36,620 nucleotides of DNA from Bacteroidota bacterium. Lineage in GTDB: Bacteria > Bacteroidota > Bacteroidia > Bacteroidales > VadinHA17. Position 1 is the stretch's first letter. The number at the start of each line of letters is the position of its first letter. Below, piece after piece: positions 25,833 to 33,817 of this stretch. The translations under genes were made by a program, and so were the position numbers. Below the pieces are notes generated by a model. It was given only the letters and a program-made list of their open reading frames with translations. It had not been told where the DNA came from and ran no database searches. The stretch lies in the NCBI GenBank assembly GCA_023430725.1, contig JAEYZD010000098.1:1-36620 (forward strand), written 5' to 3'.

Positions 25833-26331
25833 TTTTCCTGAAGAACCACGCAAATATGTAAGCTGATCCGAAAATTGTTATCATCGTAACGAACCCGGCC
25901 ACTGAGAGTACAGCCATCCCTGACAGAGCCGCACCGCTGGTGCAACCCCTTGCGAGCTGGCCGCCGTAGACGAACAGCATTCCTCCGAGGAATGCAAATA
26001 TGAGCCTTCGGGTTACTGTAATCTTTGGCGATTTTTCAACCTTAAGCTTCAGCCTCCCCGATACAGCCCCGGAAAGAAACCCTCCCAGCAATACCCCGAA
26101 TATTTCGAGGGTCAGCCAGTTGGTCAGCGGTTTCTTTCCTCCTTCAAAATATTTCGAATAATAATCTGACGTTTCAACATGCTGCGGACTGACGGCTCCG
26201 ACAATAGATACAACGCAGTATTTTACCCCGCCGCTGGCTCCGAGCCCGCGGCCTGAAACAACCATGGCCGTCAGCAGCACCAGTCCAAGCAGCGTACCTG
26301 CGAGATATGGATTCATGTAACTCTTTTTCAT
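25822..26331 (-). CDS. YeeE/YedE (TsuA-like) half-size membrane protein, first half
   Basis: 169 residues from the ATG at 26331. A longer form from a GTG at 26406 is possible, but family members begin near MNPYLAG. About four membrane helices are visible. The family blocks NPYLAGTLLGLVLL and SGRGLGASGG and the signature RGCTSGAALSG (Cys130) are clear, and Cys39 is a further candidate. It is the first gene of the minus-strand sulfur operon, 107 nt before the second half. That gap holds octamer repeats. A candidate promoter lies upstream in the divergent gap. Confidence 0.87.
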   Translation of the reverse strand: MKKSYMNPYLAGTLLGLVLLTAMVVSGRGLGASGGVKYCVVSIVGAVSPQHVETSDYYSKYFEGGKKPLTNWLTLEIFGVLLGGFLSGAVSGRLKLKVEKSPKITVTRRLIFAFLGGMLFVYGGQLARGCTSGAALSGMAVLSVAGFVTMITIFGSAYIFAWFFRKNWI

Positions 26332-26367
26332 CCCTTTAAATGCTTTGATTAATTGCCGATATGACAA

Positions 26368-26375
26368 CAAAAATA
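26368..26375 (-). promoter_or_regulatory. Candidate -7 element of the YeeE operon
   Basis: Minus strand TATTTTTG fits TAnnTTTG and lies 36 nt before the YeeE-like ATG at 26331. A CTG is found about 23 nt upstream but no TTG at the usual spacing. Confidence 0.35.
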
Positions 26376-26422
26376 AGATTATCTGCCGGGATTTAAGCCA
26401 GAGCACGGAAAAAGTAAAGTGG

Positions 26423-26454
26423 TTTGGCTTTCGCTATAAAGAGGATTAACTTTG
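26423..26454 (+). promoter_or_regulatory. Bacteroidota-type promoter of the beta-lactamase-fold gene
   Basis: TTTG at 26423-26426, a 20-nt spacer, then TAACTTTG at 26447-26454. Both elements and the spacing match the Bacteroidota consensus. It lies 35 nt before the ATG at 26490. Confidence 0.75.
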
Positions 26455-26489
26455 AAGGAAGATCAAACACTAATCAATCCTGTTACATC

Positions 26490-28289
26490 ATGAAAAAATC
26501 ATTCGTCAGCCGGTTCCTTAAACTACGGTTATGCATTCCTGTATTGTCTCTGATTATAACCCTTGGCTCTTCCGCACAGAGTATCGATGTGCAGAAGAAG
26601 ATGAAGGGATTTGACCAGACAGTGGAAAAGATCCTGAAAGACTGGAATGTTCCGGGTTGCGGGATCGGCATAGTTGTAAAGGATAAACTGGTGTATGCCC
26701 GCGGATACGGATACCGCGATTTGGAGAACATGCTGCCGGTTACACCGAATACCCTGTTCCAGATTGCATCGAACACAAAACTCTTCACAGCCACTGCGAT
26801 GGGTTTCCTGGTCGAGGAGGGCAAAATCGACTGGGATAAGCCTGTCAGAAATTATGTCCCTCAGCTCCGGTTTTTCAACGATGAACTAAATGCCAGTGTC
26901 ACAATGCGGGATATGCTCTCGCACCGGACAGGCATCTCCAGGCATGATGCAATCTGGGTGAGGTCGGATTTTACACGGCAGGAATTGTTTGACAGGATTA
27001 AATACCTGGAACCCAGTATTCCGTTCAGGACCGGCGCACTTTACAACAATCTTATGTATGTTGCTGCCGGACAGTCAGTTGAATACCTGTCAGGACAAAC
27101 ATGGGAAGAGTATGTCACTGAAAAAATCTTCGAACCCCTTGAAATGCGTCACTCAATGTTCATAACAGAGGAGATGATGAAGCAACCTGACTTCATGACA
27201 CCATATTATGAACAACAGGATACGACAATACTGCTGAAATCGCTCTTTTATACGCAGAATGAGGGTCTCGGACCTGCCGGATCAATTATCTCAAGCATCA
27301 ATGACCTGTCGAACTGGGTGATAGCCCAGATAAACGGGGGCAGGTTTAAAGGCAACCAAATCATACCGGCGGGAATTATCAAGGAGACAATGAAGCCTGC
27401 CATCCCCTATTCATCGGTACCTGACAGGTACTTTGAAAATCTCAATTCAATGTACGGAATGGGAAGGGCCACCTCAAGCTATAAGGGCCATTACCTGGCC
27501 CAGCACGGAGGATCAATCGGAGGTATTTATTCAAATATCTCGATCATGCCTGCTGACAGTATAGGGGTGATAGTCTTCACCAACAGGATTTCCCAGCTTC
27601 CGGGTATTATCGCATTTACAGTCTATGACAGGCTTCTCGGTCTGCCGGAGACACAATGGAGTGAAAGGGGCCTGAAGGATTATCTGAAGGCGAGGGAAAC
27701 CGCCCGGGAATCACGTAAGAAGCAGGACACTGACCGCATTATGGGTACCAGTCCCTCGCATGAACTCGCTGACTATGCAGGTATTTTTGAAGACCCGGCA
27801 TACGGCAGGGTTTACATCACCCTCCGGAATGACAGCCTGTCGTTCAGATTCAACCAGTATGAACTGCCTCTTTTTCACTATCATTACGACCGGTTCATGA
27901 CTCCTGACGACCAGCTTTACGGCAAATGGTCACTTATATTCAGTACTGATGCCCAGGGAGCTATAAGCCAGGTGAAGATAAGTCTTGATGAAAAGGAGGT
28001 GGCATTTGAAAGGGTGGCAGACCCGAAGTTGCGTGATCCTGAATTTTTAAGAAAACTGGCAGGACAATATGAAAACGGCGGCAACAGGGCTGCTATTGAA
28101 TTCAGGAACGGAGAGCTTGTTGTAATGTCAGCTCCCCCGATGCACCTGGTTCCTTATAAGGACAATATTTTCCGGATAAGGGAATTCTCAGATCAGACCA
28201 TGGAGTTCATCCTTGACGGCACAGGTAATCCTGTCGGGTTGAAGCACACTGCAGATGGTACTTCCCTGGTCTACAACAAGACCAGATAA
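26490..28289 (+). CDS. Serine hydrolase of the beta-lactamase/penicillin-binding fold, exported
   Basis: 599 residues from the ATG at 26490, chosen over an upstream TTG (26424) because that TTG overlaps the -33 promoter box and the ATG begins a clear Sec signal peptide (about 1-30, ending GSSAQ). The class C beta-lactamase-like domain has S94-x-x-K97 (SNTK), Tyr185-x-Asn187 (YNN) and a third box HGGS. A C-terminal DUF3471-like beta domain follows from about residue 440 (LADYAGIFEDPAYGRVYI). Such proteins cut D-amino acid peptides, esters or cyclic peptides, and antibiotic resistance should not be assumed. It converges on the M28 peptidase gene, and a hairpin follows its stop. Confidence 0.9.
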   Translation: MKKSFVSRFLKLRLCIPVLSLIITLGSSAQSIDVQKKMKGFDQTVEKILKDWNVPGCGIGIVVKDKLVYARGYGYRDLENMLPVTPNTLFQIASNTKLFTATAMGFLVEEGKIDWDKPVRNYVPQLRFFNDELNASVTMRDMLSHRTGISRHDAIWVRSDFTRQELFDRIKYLEPSIPFRTGALYNNLMYVAAGQSVEYLSGQTWEEYVTEKIFEPLEMRHSMFITEEMMKQPDFMTPYYEQQDTTILLKSLFYTQNEGLGPAGSIISSINDLSNWVIAQINGGRFKGNQIIPAGIIKETMKPAIPYSSVPDRYFENLNSMYGMGRATSSYKGHYLAQHGGSIGGIYSNISIMPADSIGVIVFTNRISQLPGIIAFTVYDRLLGLPETQWSERGLKDYLKARETARESRKKQDTDRIMGTSPSHELADYAGIFEDPAYGRVYITLRNDSLSFRFNQYELPLFHYHYDRFMTPDDQLYGKWSLIFSTDAQGAISQVKISLDEKEVAFERVADPKLRDPEFLRKLAGQYENGGNRAAIEFRNGELVVMSAPPMHLVPYKDNIFRIREFSDQTMEFILDGTGNPVGLKHTADGTSLVYNKTR

Positions 28290-28313
28290 CGCTCCGGGTT
28301 CTTCTGTGCAGAT

Positions 28314-28339
28314 CTCCGTCTTTCACACGGAGGAGTTTT
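28314..28339 (+). terminator. Candidate terminator after the serine hydrolase gene
   Basis: CTCCGT (28314-28319) pairs with ACGGAG (28327-28332) around a 7-nt loop, then GAGTTTT. It lies between convergent stops and touches the M28 stop codon. Confidence 0.5.
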
Positions 28340-29820
28340 CAGCGAAGCGGATCCGGGCTGTTGGCCATATTAACCACCGTGACAAACAGCAACTGGCAGA
28401 GGTCCTCCATTATCTCCGGCTTGATAATATCAAGGTTATCAAGAGGAATGTGGTAATAGTTGGCAGAACCATAGGTAGAGAAGCTGAGGGAGGGAACCCC
28501 TGCACTCAGGAATCTTGCCGCATCGAGGCGCGGTCTGCCGAGGTTGGAGAAATAGTTTGTCGAGACCGGCCTGTGGATATAACTGTTGTTGGCATCCTCA
28601 ACAAATGACCAGAGAATGGGATAGTTGGTGCCTGCCGCCGCCCTGATCGAGTGCCCTATTCCAACACCGTCCATGTTGAGCAGCACGCTCTTTTCAAGAG
28701 GCATCACAGGCCTTTTGAGATATTCATATGCTCCCATGATTCCCTGCTCCTCGGCCCCGAAGGAGAGAAACATGACAGATCTCTTTAGGGGAATCTTATT
28801 GACTGCCAGAGCTTTGGCAGCCCCCATCATCACTGCCACCGCAGAGGCATTGTCATTGGCCCCGGGAATCAGTTCATAACATAATCCCATATGGTCAAGA
28901 TGGGCGCCGATAATAATTGTCTCATCCTTCAGCACAGGGTCCGAACCCTCCAGTATTCCGATTATGTTGCTGCCCTTTCCGTCAGGGAAATGCGCTGTAC
29001 TCATTTTGACTGTCACCACCTTGCCTGTATTGAACGATACAGGTTTCAGGGTGGAGTCTATCCTGCTGACCACGTCCCTGTGATTGTATCCAGTCCCGGC
29101 AAAGATGTCCCTGACAACTGTGTCACCAATATGAACATAGACAAAGTTCTCGTAGTAATCGTTGTTCGGATTGGCTATCGGGCCGTAGTTGTAGATCATC
29201 CCTATGGCTCCGTGCTTGACGGCATTGGCGATCTTATGCTGGTGAAACGAATACTCGTACCAGGGTTTGAACTTCTCCTCTCCGGCGGAAGGGTTAACCG
29301 GTGATTCGCGCTCCACAAGAACTATCTTTCCCTTCACGTCGATGCCCTTGTAATCATCATAGTTCAGCTCAGGCGCGGTGATACCGTACCCGGCATAGAC
29401 AACTTCGCCGGTCACTTTGCCGTTTCCCGATGTGGAGCCGGGCATGTACTCAGTCATATATTTATAATGCTTGAGAAGCACTCCGTCTTTTTTCAACGGC
29501 ATGTGAAGCGTCAGCCCGCAGTCGGGATAGACAAGCGTATATGGAATTTTGAACCACTGGAACCATCCTCCGTCATCACCGGCAGGTTTTACTCCCCAGC
29601 TCTCAAGTTCCCCTGCCAGCCACTCAGCGCACTCCTGGTACTCCTTCGTACCCGTCAGCCGTCCCTGGTACTTTTCATCACACTGTATCTCCACATATTC
29701 AAGCAGGTCATGACTGGAGATTGAATGCATGACTTTCAGGATTTCATTCGCCGGGACTTCCTGTGCCAGGCCAGTAGCCATAAGAAGCAGCGCAGCAATT
29801 ATTAAAAGATACTTTTTCAT
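28339..29820 (-). CDS. M28 family zinc aminopeptidase with PA domain, exported
   Basis: 493 residues with a signal peptide (about 1-19). A protease-associated insert lies around residues 135-235. The M28 catalytic domain has the two-zinc set His307 (GAHLDHMG), Asp323 (GANDNAS), Glu357/Glu358 (GAEEQG), Asp384 (NMDGVG) and His457 (YYHIPLD), so it should be active. It probably trims peptides in the periplasm or at the surface. No T9SS C-terminal domain is seen. The gene is preceded by the ATP-grasp gene on the same strand with an 83-nt gap that holds no clear promoter match. Confidence 0.93.
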   Translation of the reverse strand: MKKYLLIIAALLLMATGLAQEVPANEILKVMHSISSHDLLEYVEIQCDEKYQGRLTGTKEYQECAEWLAGELESWGVKPAGDDGGWFQWFKIPYTLVYPDCGLTLHMPLKKDGVLLKHYKYMTEYMPGSTSGNGKVTGEVVYAGYGITAPELNYDDYKGIDVKGKIVLVERESPVNPSAGEEKFKPWYEYSFHQHKIANAVKHGAIGMIYNYGPIANPNNDYYENFVYVHIGDTVVRDIFAGTGYNHRDVVSRIDSTLKPVSFNTGKVVTVKMSTAHFPDGKGSNIIGILEGSDPVLKDETIIIGAHLDHMGLCYELIPGANDNASAVAVMMGAAKALAVNKIPLKRSVMFLSFGAEEQGIMGAYEYLKRPVMPLEKSVLLNMDGVGIGHSIRAAAGTNYPILWSFVEDANNSYIHRPVSTNYFSNLGRPRLDAARFLSAGVPSLSFSTYGSANYYHIPLDNLDIIKPEIMEDLCQLLFVTVVNMANSPDPLR

Positions 29821-29903
29821 ACAGGTGAGATTTTGCTTTATGTGGATATAAATGATTACCAGAAGTCAATAATAACAAGTCATCCCAGATACAGCCGGGC
29901 CGG

Positions 29904-30896
29904 TCAGTTACCGTCACCAAACACCGGGTGCCGTCCGGCTGCCATCATCACTATTCTTTTTACCATCTGTCCGTAGGAATAATTCATCATCTCAGCCGCC
30001 ATAGCGAAGCTGGTGTCAATACTAATATCATTGTTCGGGTTGATGTCAAGAAGATAGAACTTGTCATCGCGCAGACGGAAGTCAAACCGCGCATAATCCT
30101 TACATCCAAACCCTTTCCAGGTATCGATGGCTTTCTTTTCCAGCTTTTTATAGAGCCACTCATCGAGGGATGCAGGCATCACTGTCTCAATCTTTTCATA
30201 ATGACATGACCCGGGAAGGAATTTGGAATCATAGGTACAGAGCCTCTCCTTCGCCTCTGCGAAAGCTGAAAAATCCATCTCAGCCACGGGAAGCATCTCA
30301 GGAGGACCATTGTTCCAGACAGAGACATGAAATTCACGGCCGTCTATAAAATCCTCCACAAGGGCAGGCTGATTCAGTTCACTGTTAACGAACAATATCT
30401 GTTCCTTCAGCGAGGCCACATCATATACTACTGACTTCTCCGATATAGTCAGGCTGCAGTGTTCACGCGATGGTTTGACTATGGCAGGAAACAGGGTCCA
30501 GGTTTCAGCATCTTCAGCATTCAGGACTGCTCCGTCCGGAACCCTGATTCCAAGAGCCATGAGAAGCTCTTTTGTCTTTTGCTTGTCGTAACTAAGGTCG
30601 ATGACCTCAGGTGTGTTCCCTGTATAAGTGAATCCCCAGTGTTCAAAAATTTCCGTCACTCTCCTCTCGGGATGAGAGGTTCCCGGCAGCCCTTCGCAGA
30701 GATTGAATACTATTGTTTGCCGGGGATCATGCTTCTCCAGTATCCTGTCAAGATGCGCGTCTGGCAGCTCTTCGATACAGGTTTCAAACCCCTCTTTCCT
30801 GAGTGCGTCTGAGAGAATGCGGTTTGACTTGCGGGTCTCGTTAATCTCGGCCGCATCCCACGAATGATCAATGTCATATACTATAAGAACCTTCAA
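29904..30896 (-). CDS. D-Ala-D-Ala ligase-like ATP-grasp protein
   Basis: 330 residues, cytoplasmic. The start is a TTG at 30896, because the conserved N-terminus KVLIVYDID begins immediately after it. The ATP-grasp fold resembles D-alanine ligases: a GNTPEV block at 93-98, an ATP-binding Lys in AIVKPSREH (138-146), the EDFIDGREFHVSVW strand and the metal-binding ARFDFRL (Asp272) and LLDINPNND (Asp284, Asn286). In true Ddl the last block is E-x-NTxPG; here it is D-INPNND and the acceptor loop differs. It is therefore probably a peptide or amino-acid ligase of another specificity, not the cell-wall Ddl. Confidence 0.85.
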   Translation of the reverse strand: MKVLIVYDIDHSWDAAEINETRKSNRILSDALRKEGFETCIEELPDAHLDRILEKHDPRQTIVFNLCEGLPGTSHPERRVTEIFEHWGFTYTGNTPEVIDLSYDKQKTKELLMALGIRVPDGAVLNAEDAETWTLFPAIVKPSREHCSLTISEKSVVYDVASLKEQILFVNSELNQPALVEDFIDGREFHVSVWNNGPPEMLPVAEMDFSAFAEAKERLCTYDSKFLPGSCHYEKIETVMPASLDEWLYKKLEKKAIDTWKGFGCKDYARFDFRLRDDKFYLLDINPNNDISIDTSFAMAAEMMNYSYGQMVKRIVMMAAGRHPVFGDGN

Positions 30897-30987
30897 TAGA
30901 ATTGCTTTGTCACGAAGCTAAAATAAATGTTTGAAAAATGAACGAAACAGGTGGAAAAAAGCACCCTTTTTTTACAACAGAGCCGGT

Positions 30988-31021
30988 CCGGGACAGGAGG
31001 TTCACGGTTTACCTGTTCCGG
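30988..31021 (-). terminator. Inverted repeat directly after the CPBP gene
   Basis: Minus strand CCGGAACAGG pairs with CCTGTCCCGG at 9 of 10 positions, with a 14-nt loop. It begins at the base after the stop codon. A T-rich stretch follows only about 25 nt later, as part of a second A/T hairpin, so a terminator role is tentative. Confidence 0.35.
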
Positions 31022-31786
31022 TCAGTCAGGAACTCTGTCTTCGGAACTGGCATATGCAATGCCGGGGTTGAATTTCACAGCCGTGAATGTCATTGTTATT
31101 GCATTGACCAGGTGGGCGATAAATGCTATCCAGATTGTCCCGGAATGAAGGGTCAGGAGGCAGAGAACAATGCCAAAGGGAATTGCAGCCAGTGTTTCGG
31201 TTTTGCCTTTGGGAATATGTGCAGCGGAGTAGAGAATTGTGTTTATGACAATGGCTGGAAACGATCCGATTGAACCGGCAAGGGGAAAGAGAAGTACACC
31301 CCTGAAAAGAACCTCATATCCGAGCAGGTAAACAGCCCAGGAACCGGTCTCCGCCAGCATCATCCGGTTAGTCCACCTCGCGGCCCTGATTTCCGGGTAA
31401 ACAGCCATGATCTCAGGCTTTCTCGCACTGCGGGAGATGACCGGAATGATAATCAGCGAAAGAAGAATGATGCTGATAATTGTAAAGCCACTCCTCTCCG
31501 GGTTAAATCCAACACCGGCGTCGGCAAGGGCAAAATCCTGCTTAAACAACATTAAGGTTACCAACGGCACAATCCCGAGGAGGATGAATCCCAGAGTCCT
31601 TTTTGAAAGCACGTGCAGAATGTTTGCACTCTCAGCCTCATAATTCCTGCCGAACCACAATTTCAGCCGGTCCGAACTTGCTGTTGCCCAGTAAAGGGAA
31701 TAAAAGATCACCGTAAGCAGTATGGGCAGAAATACGGCTGAATAGTCGCTGTTCCAGATTGGGCCGGTGCTGTCCACAATAATCAA
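31022..31786 (-). CDS. CPBP-family intramembrane protein, motifs partly degenerate
   Basis: 254 residues with about seven membrane helices. The CPBP (Abi/Rce1-like) family cuts proteins within the membrane with a glutamate-histidine site. The three motif regions can be located: YEVLFR at 157-162 (canonical EExxxR, the first Glu replaced by Tyr157), YSAAH at 186-190 (canonical FxxxH) and HLVN at 225-228 (canonical HxxxN, spacing shortened). The start is uncertain: a TTG at 31786 or a GTG at 31777. A stop codon nine codons upstream excludes anything longer. Activity is doubtful, and a binding or scaffold role is possible. Confidence 0.72.
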   Translation of the reverse strand: MIIVDSTGPIWNSDYSAVFLPILLTVIFYSLYWATASSDRLKLWFGRNYEAESANILHVLSKRTLGFILLGIVPLVTLMLFKQDFALADAGVGFNPERSGFTIISIILLSLIIIPVISRSARKPEIMAVYPEIRAARWTNRMMLAETGSWAVYLLGYEVLFRGVLLFPLAGSIGSFPAIVINTILYSAAHIPKGKTETLAAIPFGIVLCLLTLHSGTIWIAFIAHLVNAITMTFTAVKFNPGIAYASSEDRVPD

Positions 31787-31925
31787 TTTCGTAGCAGTTA
31801 TCTCTTCTTGTTGTTATCCACCGGCCGGCCGGGCAAAGCGTCCGGGATAGCCTGACCGGTGTGATTCAAAAATAGGGAAAAGTTTCTTCAGTCAGACCGA
31901 TTGTAAAAAGGATAAGTGCTGGTCA

Positions 31926-31955
31926 CTGTTTTTGCCGTTAATTTGCTTAGTTTTG
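31926..31955 (+). promoter_or_regulatory. Candidate promoter of the ABC-F gene
   Basis: TAGTTTTG (31948-31955) fits TAnnTTTG. CTG at 31926-31928 stands in for TTG with a 19-nt spacer. The element lies 46 nt before the ATG. Confidence 0.45.
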
Positions 31956-32001
31956 CATCCCCTTTCAGAGGTAAGATTTACAGTCACAATAAATTATCCC
32001 G

Positions 32002-33612
32002 ATGATAACAGTATCAAATCTCAGTATCCAGTTCGGCAAGCGTGTTTTGTTCCAGGATGTCAACCAGATCTTTACTGCCGGCAACTGCTACGGTGTCATC
32101 GGGGCAAACGGCGCCGGGAAATCAACCTTCATCAAGGTGCTTGCCGGAGAATTTGAATCGCGCTCAGGCTCTGTCACATTCGGTCCCGGAGAGAGATTCT
32201 CCGTTCTGAAGCAGGATCATTTTGAATATGATGACTGCGTGGTGCTCGACACCGTGATGATGGGCCATTCGCTCTTATGGAATATTACGAAGGAAAAAGA
32301 GAAGCTCTACCTGAAAACCGACTTCTCTGAAAAGGACGGGATGAGAGCTTCGGAACTTGAGGAAAAATTCAATGAGCTTGACGGATGGAATGCCGAAAGC
32401 AACGCTGCAAGCCTGCTGAGCGGTCTTGGAATCAAGGAGGAGAACCATTTCAAACTACTTAAGGAACTGACCGGAAAGGAAAAGGTCAAGGTGCTTCTTG
32501 CCCAGGCCCTGTTCGGGAAACCGGATAATCTCCTTCTCGATGAACCAACCAACGACCTTGACCTTGAGACCGTAAACTGGCTGGAGAACTATCTTTCGGA
32601 ATTTGAAAATACGGTTCTCGTGGTCTCACATGACAGGCACTTTCTTGATTCAATCTGCACCCATATTATCGATATCGACTTCGGCAGGATACAGCTGTTT
32701 TCAGGCAACTATACCTTCTGGTATGAATCGAGTCAGCTGGCTTTAAGGCAGCAGATGGCACAGAATAAGAAAGCCGAGGAGAAAAAGAAGGAACTGCAGG
32801 AATTTATAGCACGCTTCAGGGCCAATGTCAAGAAATCAAAGCAGACCACCAGCCGGAAGAAAATGATAGAGAAGCTGAATATCGAGGAGATCAGGCCTTC
32901 GACAAGAAGATACCCTGCTATCATATTTACTCCGGGGCGTGAACCCGGCAACAAGGTTCTGTCAGTTAAGGATCTTACCGGAATCTATGAAGGAAAGACG
33001 CTGTTCAAAGATCTCTCCTTCACAGTCAACAAGGACGATAAGATCGCATTTCTTTCAAGGGATACAAGGGCAATGACTCTCCTGTTTGAGATTCTGAAGG
33101 GTCATGATAAACCGCAGAAAGGTTCTGTTGAATGGGGTCAGACGATTGTTAAGGCCTACCTGCCTCTTGAGAATGAAAAATTCTTTGAGACGGACATGCC
33201 ACTGGTCGACTGGCTGGCGCAGTATTCGGAAGACACAAGTGAACTGTATCTTAGGGGATTCCTGGGGAAGATGCTCTTTTCAGGTGAGGAGATCTATAAG
33301 AAGGTCAACGTGCTTTCAGGCGGGGAGAGGGTCAGGTGTATGATAGCCAGGATGATGATCCGCAATGCAAATGTCATGATCCTTGACAGCCCGACAAACC
33401 ACCTCGACCTTGAATCGATCCAGGCTTTCAACAACACTCTGATGAAGTTTAAGGGTAACATCCTGATGTCATCGCATGACCACGAATTCATTCAGACGGT
33501 CTGCAACAGGATTATCGAGATCGGCCCGAAAGGGATGATAGACAGGGAGATGGAATATGACGACTATATTTCCGACGAGGCCCTGAAGGTAAGAAGGGAA
33601 AGCATTTATTGA
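32002..33612 (+). CDS. ABC-F family ATPase, YbiT-like, with one degenerate ATP site
   Basis: 536 residues, two ABC domains joined by a charged linker (about 240-300) and no membrane helices. ABC-F proteins act on the ribosome, in translation or antibiotic protection. Domain 1 has Walker A GANGAGKS (34-41), Walker B LLLDEP (177-182, catalytic Glu181) and His210, but its signature is LTGKE (156-160). Domain 2 has a normal signature LSGGE (438-442) and His492, but its Walker A region reads LSRDTRAM (351-358) and the catalytic Glu is Ser463 (LDSPTN). Because each ATP site uses Walker A/B of one domain and the signature of the other, all degenerate parts fall in one site. The gene is monocistronic. 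Confidence 0.93.
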   Translation: MITVSNLSIQFGKRVLFQDVNQIFTAGNCYGVIGANGAGKSTFIKVLAGEFESRSGSVTFGPGERFSVLKQDHFEYDDCVVLDTVMMGHSLLWNITKEKEKLYLKTDFSEKDGMRASELEEKFNELDGWNAESNAASLLSGLGIKEENHFKLLKELTGKEKVKVLLAQALFGKPDNLLLDEPTNDLDLETVNWLENYLSEFENTVLVVSHDRHFLDSICTHIIDIDFGRIQLFSGNYTFWYESSQLALRQQMAQNKKAEEKKKELQEFIARFRANVKKSKQTTSRKKMIEKLNIEEIRPSTRRYPAIIFTPGREPGNKVLSVKDLTGIYEGKTLFKDLSFTVNKDDKIAFLSRDTRAMTLLFEILKGHDKPQKGSVEWGQTIVKAYLPLENEKFFETDMPLVDWLAQYSEDTSELYLRGFLGKMLFSGEEIYKKVNVLSGGERVRCMIARMMIRNANVMILDSPTNHLDLESIQAFNNTLMKFKGNILMSSHDHEFIQTVCNRIIEIGPKGMIDREMEYDDYISDEALKVRRESIY

Positions 33613-33741
33613 GGAAGCCAGGCTTGATAATGCTCCGGATAGTCTGATTTGAACATCCCGGTTATCCTTTCTTTGTCTTTAGCTCAAATCTGAAATGCTC
33701 ATGGTTTTCCTGAATACCCGCGCAATAAAAATTTCTCTTTA

Positions 33742-33783
33742 CATACTGCGTTTCACATATTGCGTTTCACATATTGCGTAATA
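33742..33783 (+). repeat. Three 14-bp tandem repeats upstream of the ATPase gene
   Basis: Units CATACTGCGTTTCA (33742-33755), CATATTGCGTTTCA (33756-33769) and CATATTGCGTAATA (33770-33783). The third unit supplies the TTG of the -33 promoter box. Candidate operator or regulatory repeat. Confidence 0.85.
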
Positions 33784-33803
33784 GAAAATATTTATTATCT
33801 TTG
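33774..33803 (+). promoter_or_regulatory. Bacteroidota-type promoter of the ATPase gene
   Basis: TTG (33774-33776), a 19-nt spacer, then TATCTTTG (33796-33803): an exact consensus match, with a leader of about 10 nt. GGAGG lies 5 nt before the ATG at 33818, a strong ribosome site that is unusual in this window. Confidence 0.8.
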
Positions 33804-33817
33804 AGAAAAGGAGGATT

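Noticed and set aside
26490..28289. Antibiotic-resistance beta-lactamase
   Set aside because: The motifs fit the broad serine hydrolase family and the C-terminal DUF3471-like domain is typical of peptidase or esterase members. Nothing points to a drug substrate.
33742..33783. Three short repeats as a CRISPR array
   Set aside because: The 14-bp units are directly adjacent with no spacers, and no cas gene is present.
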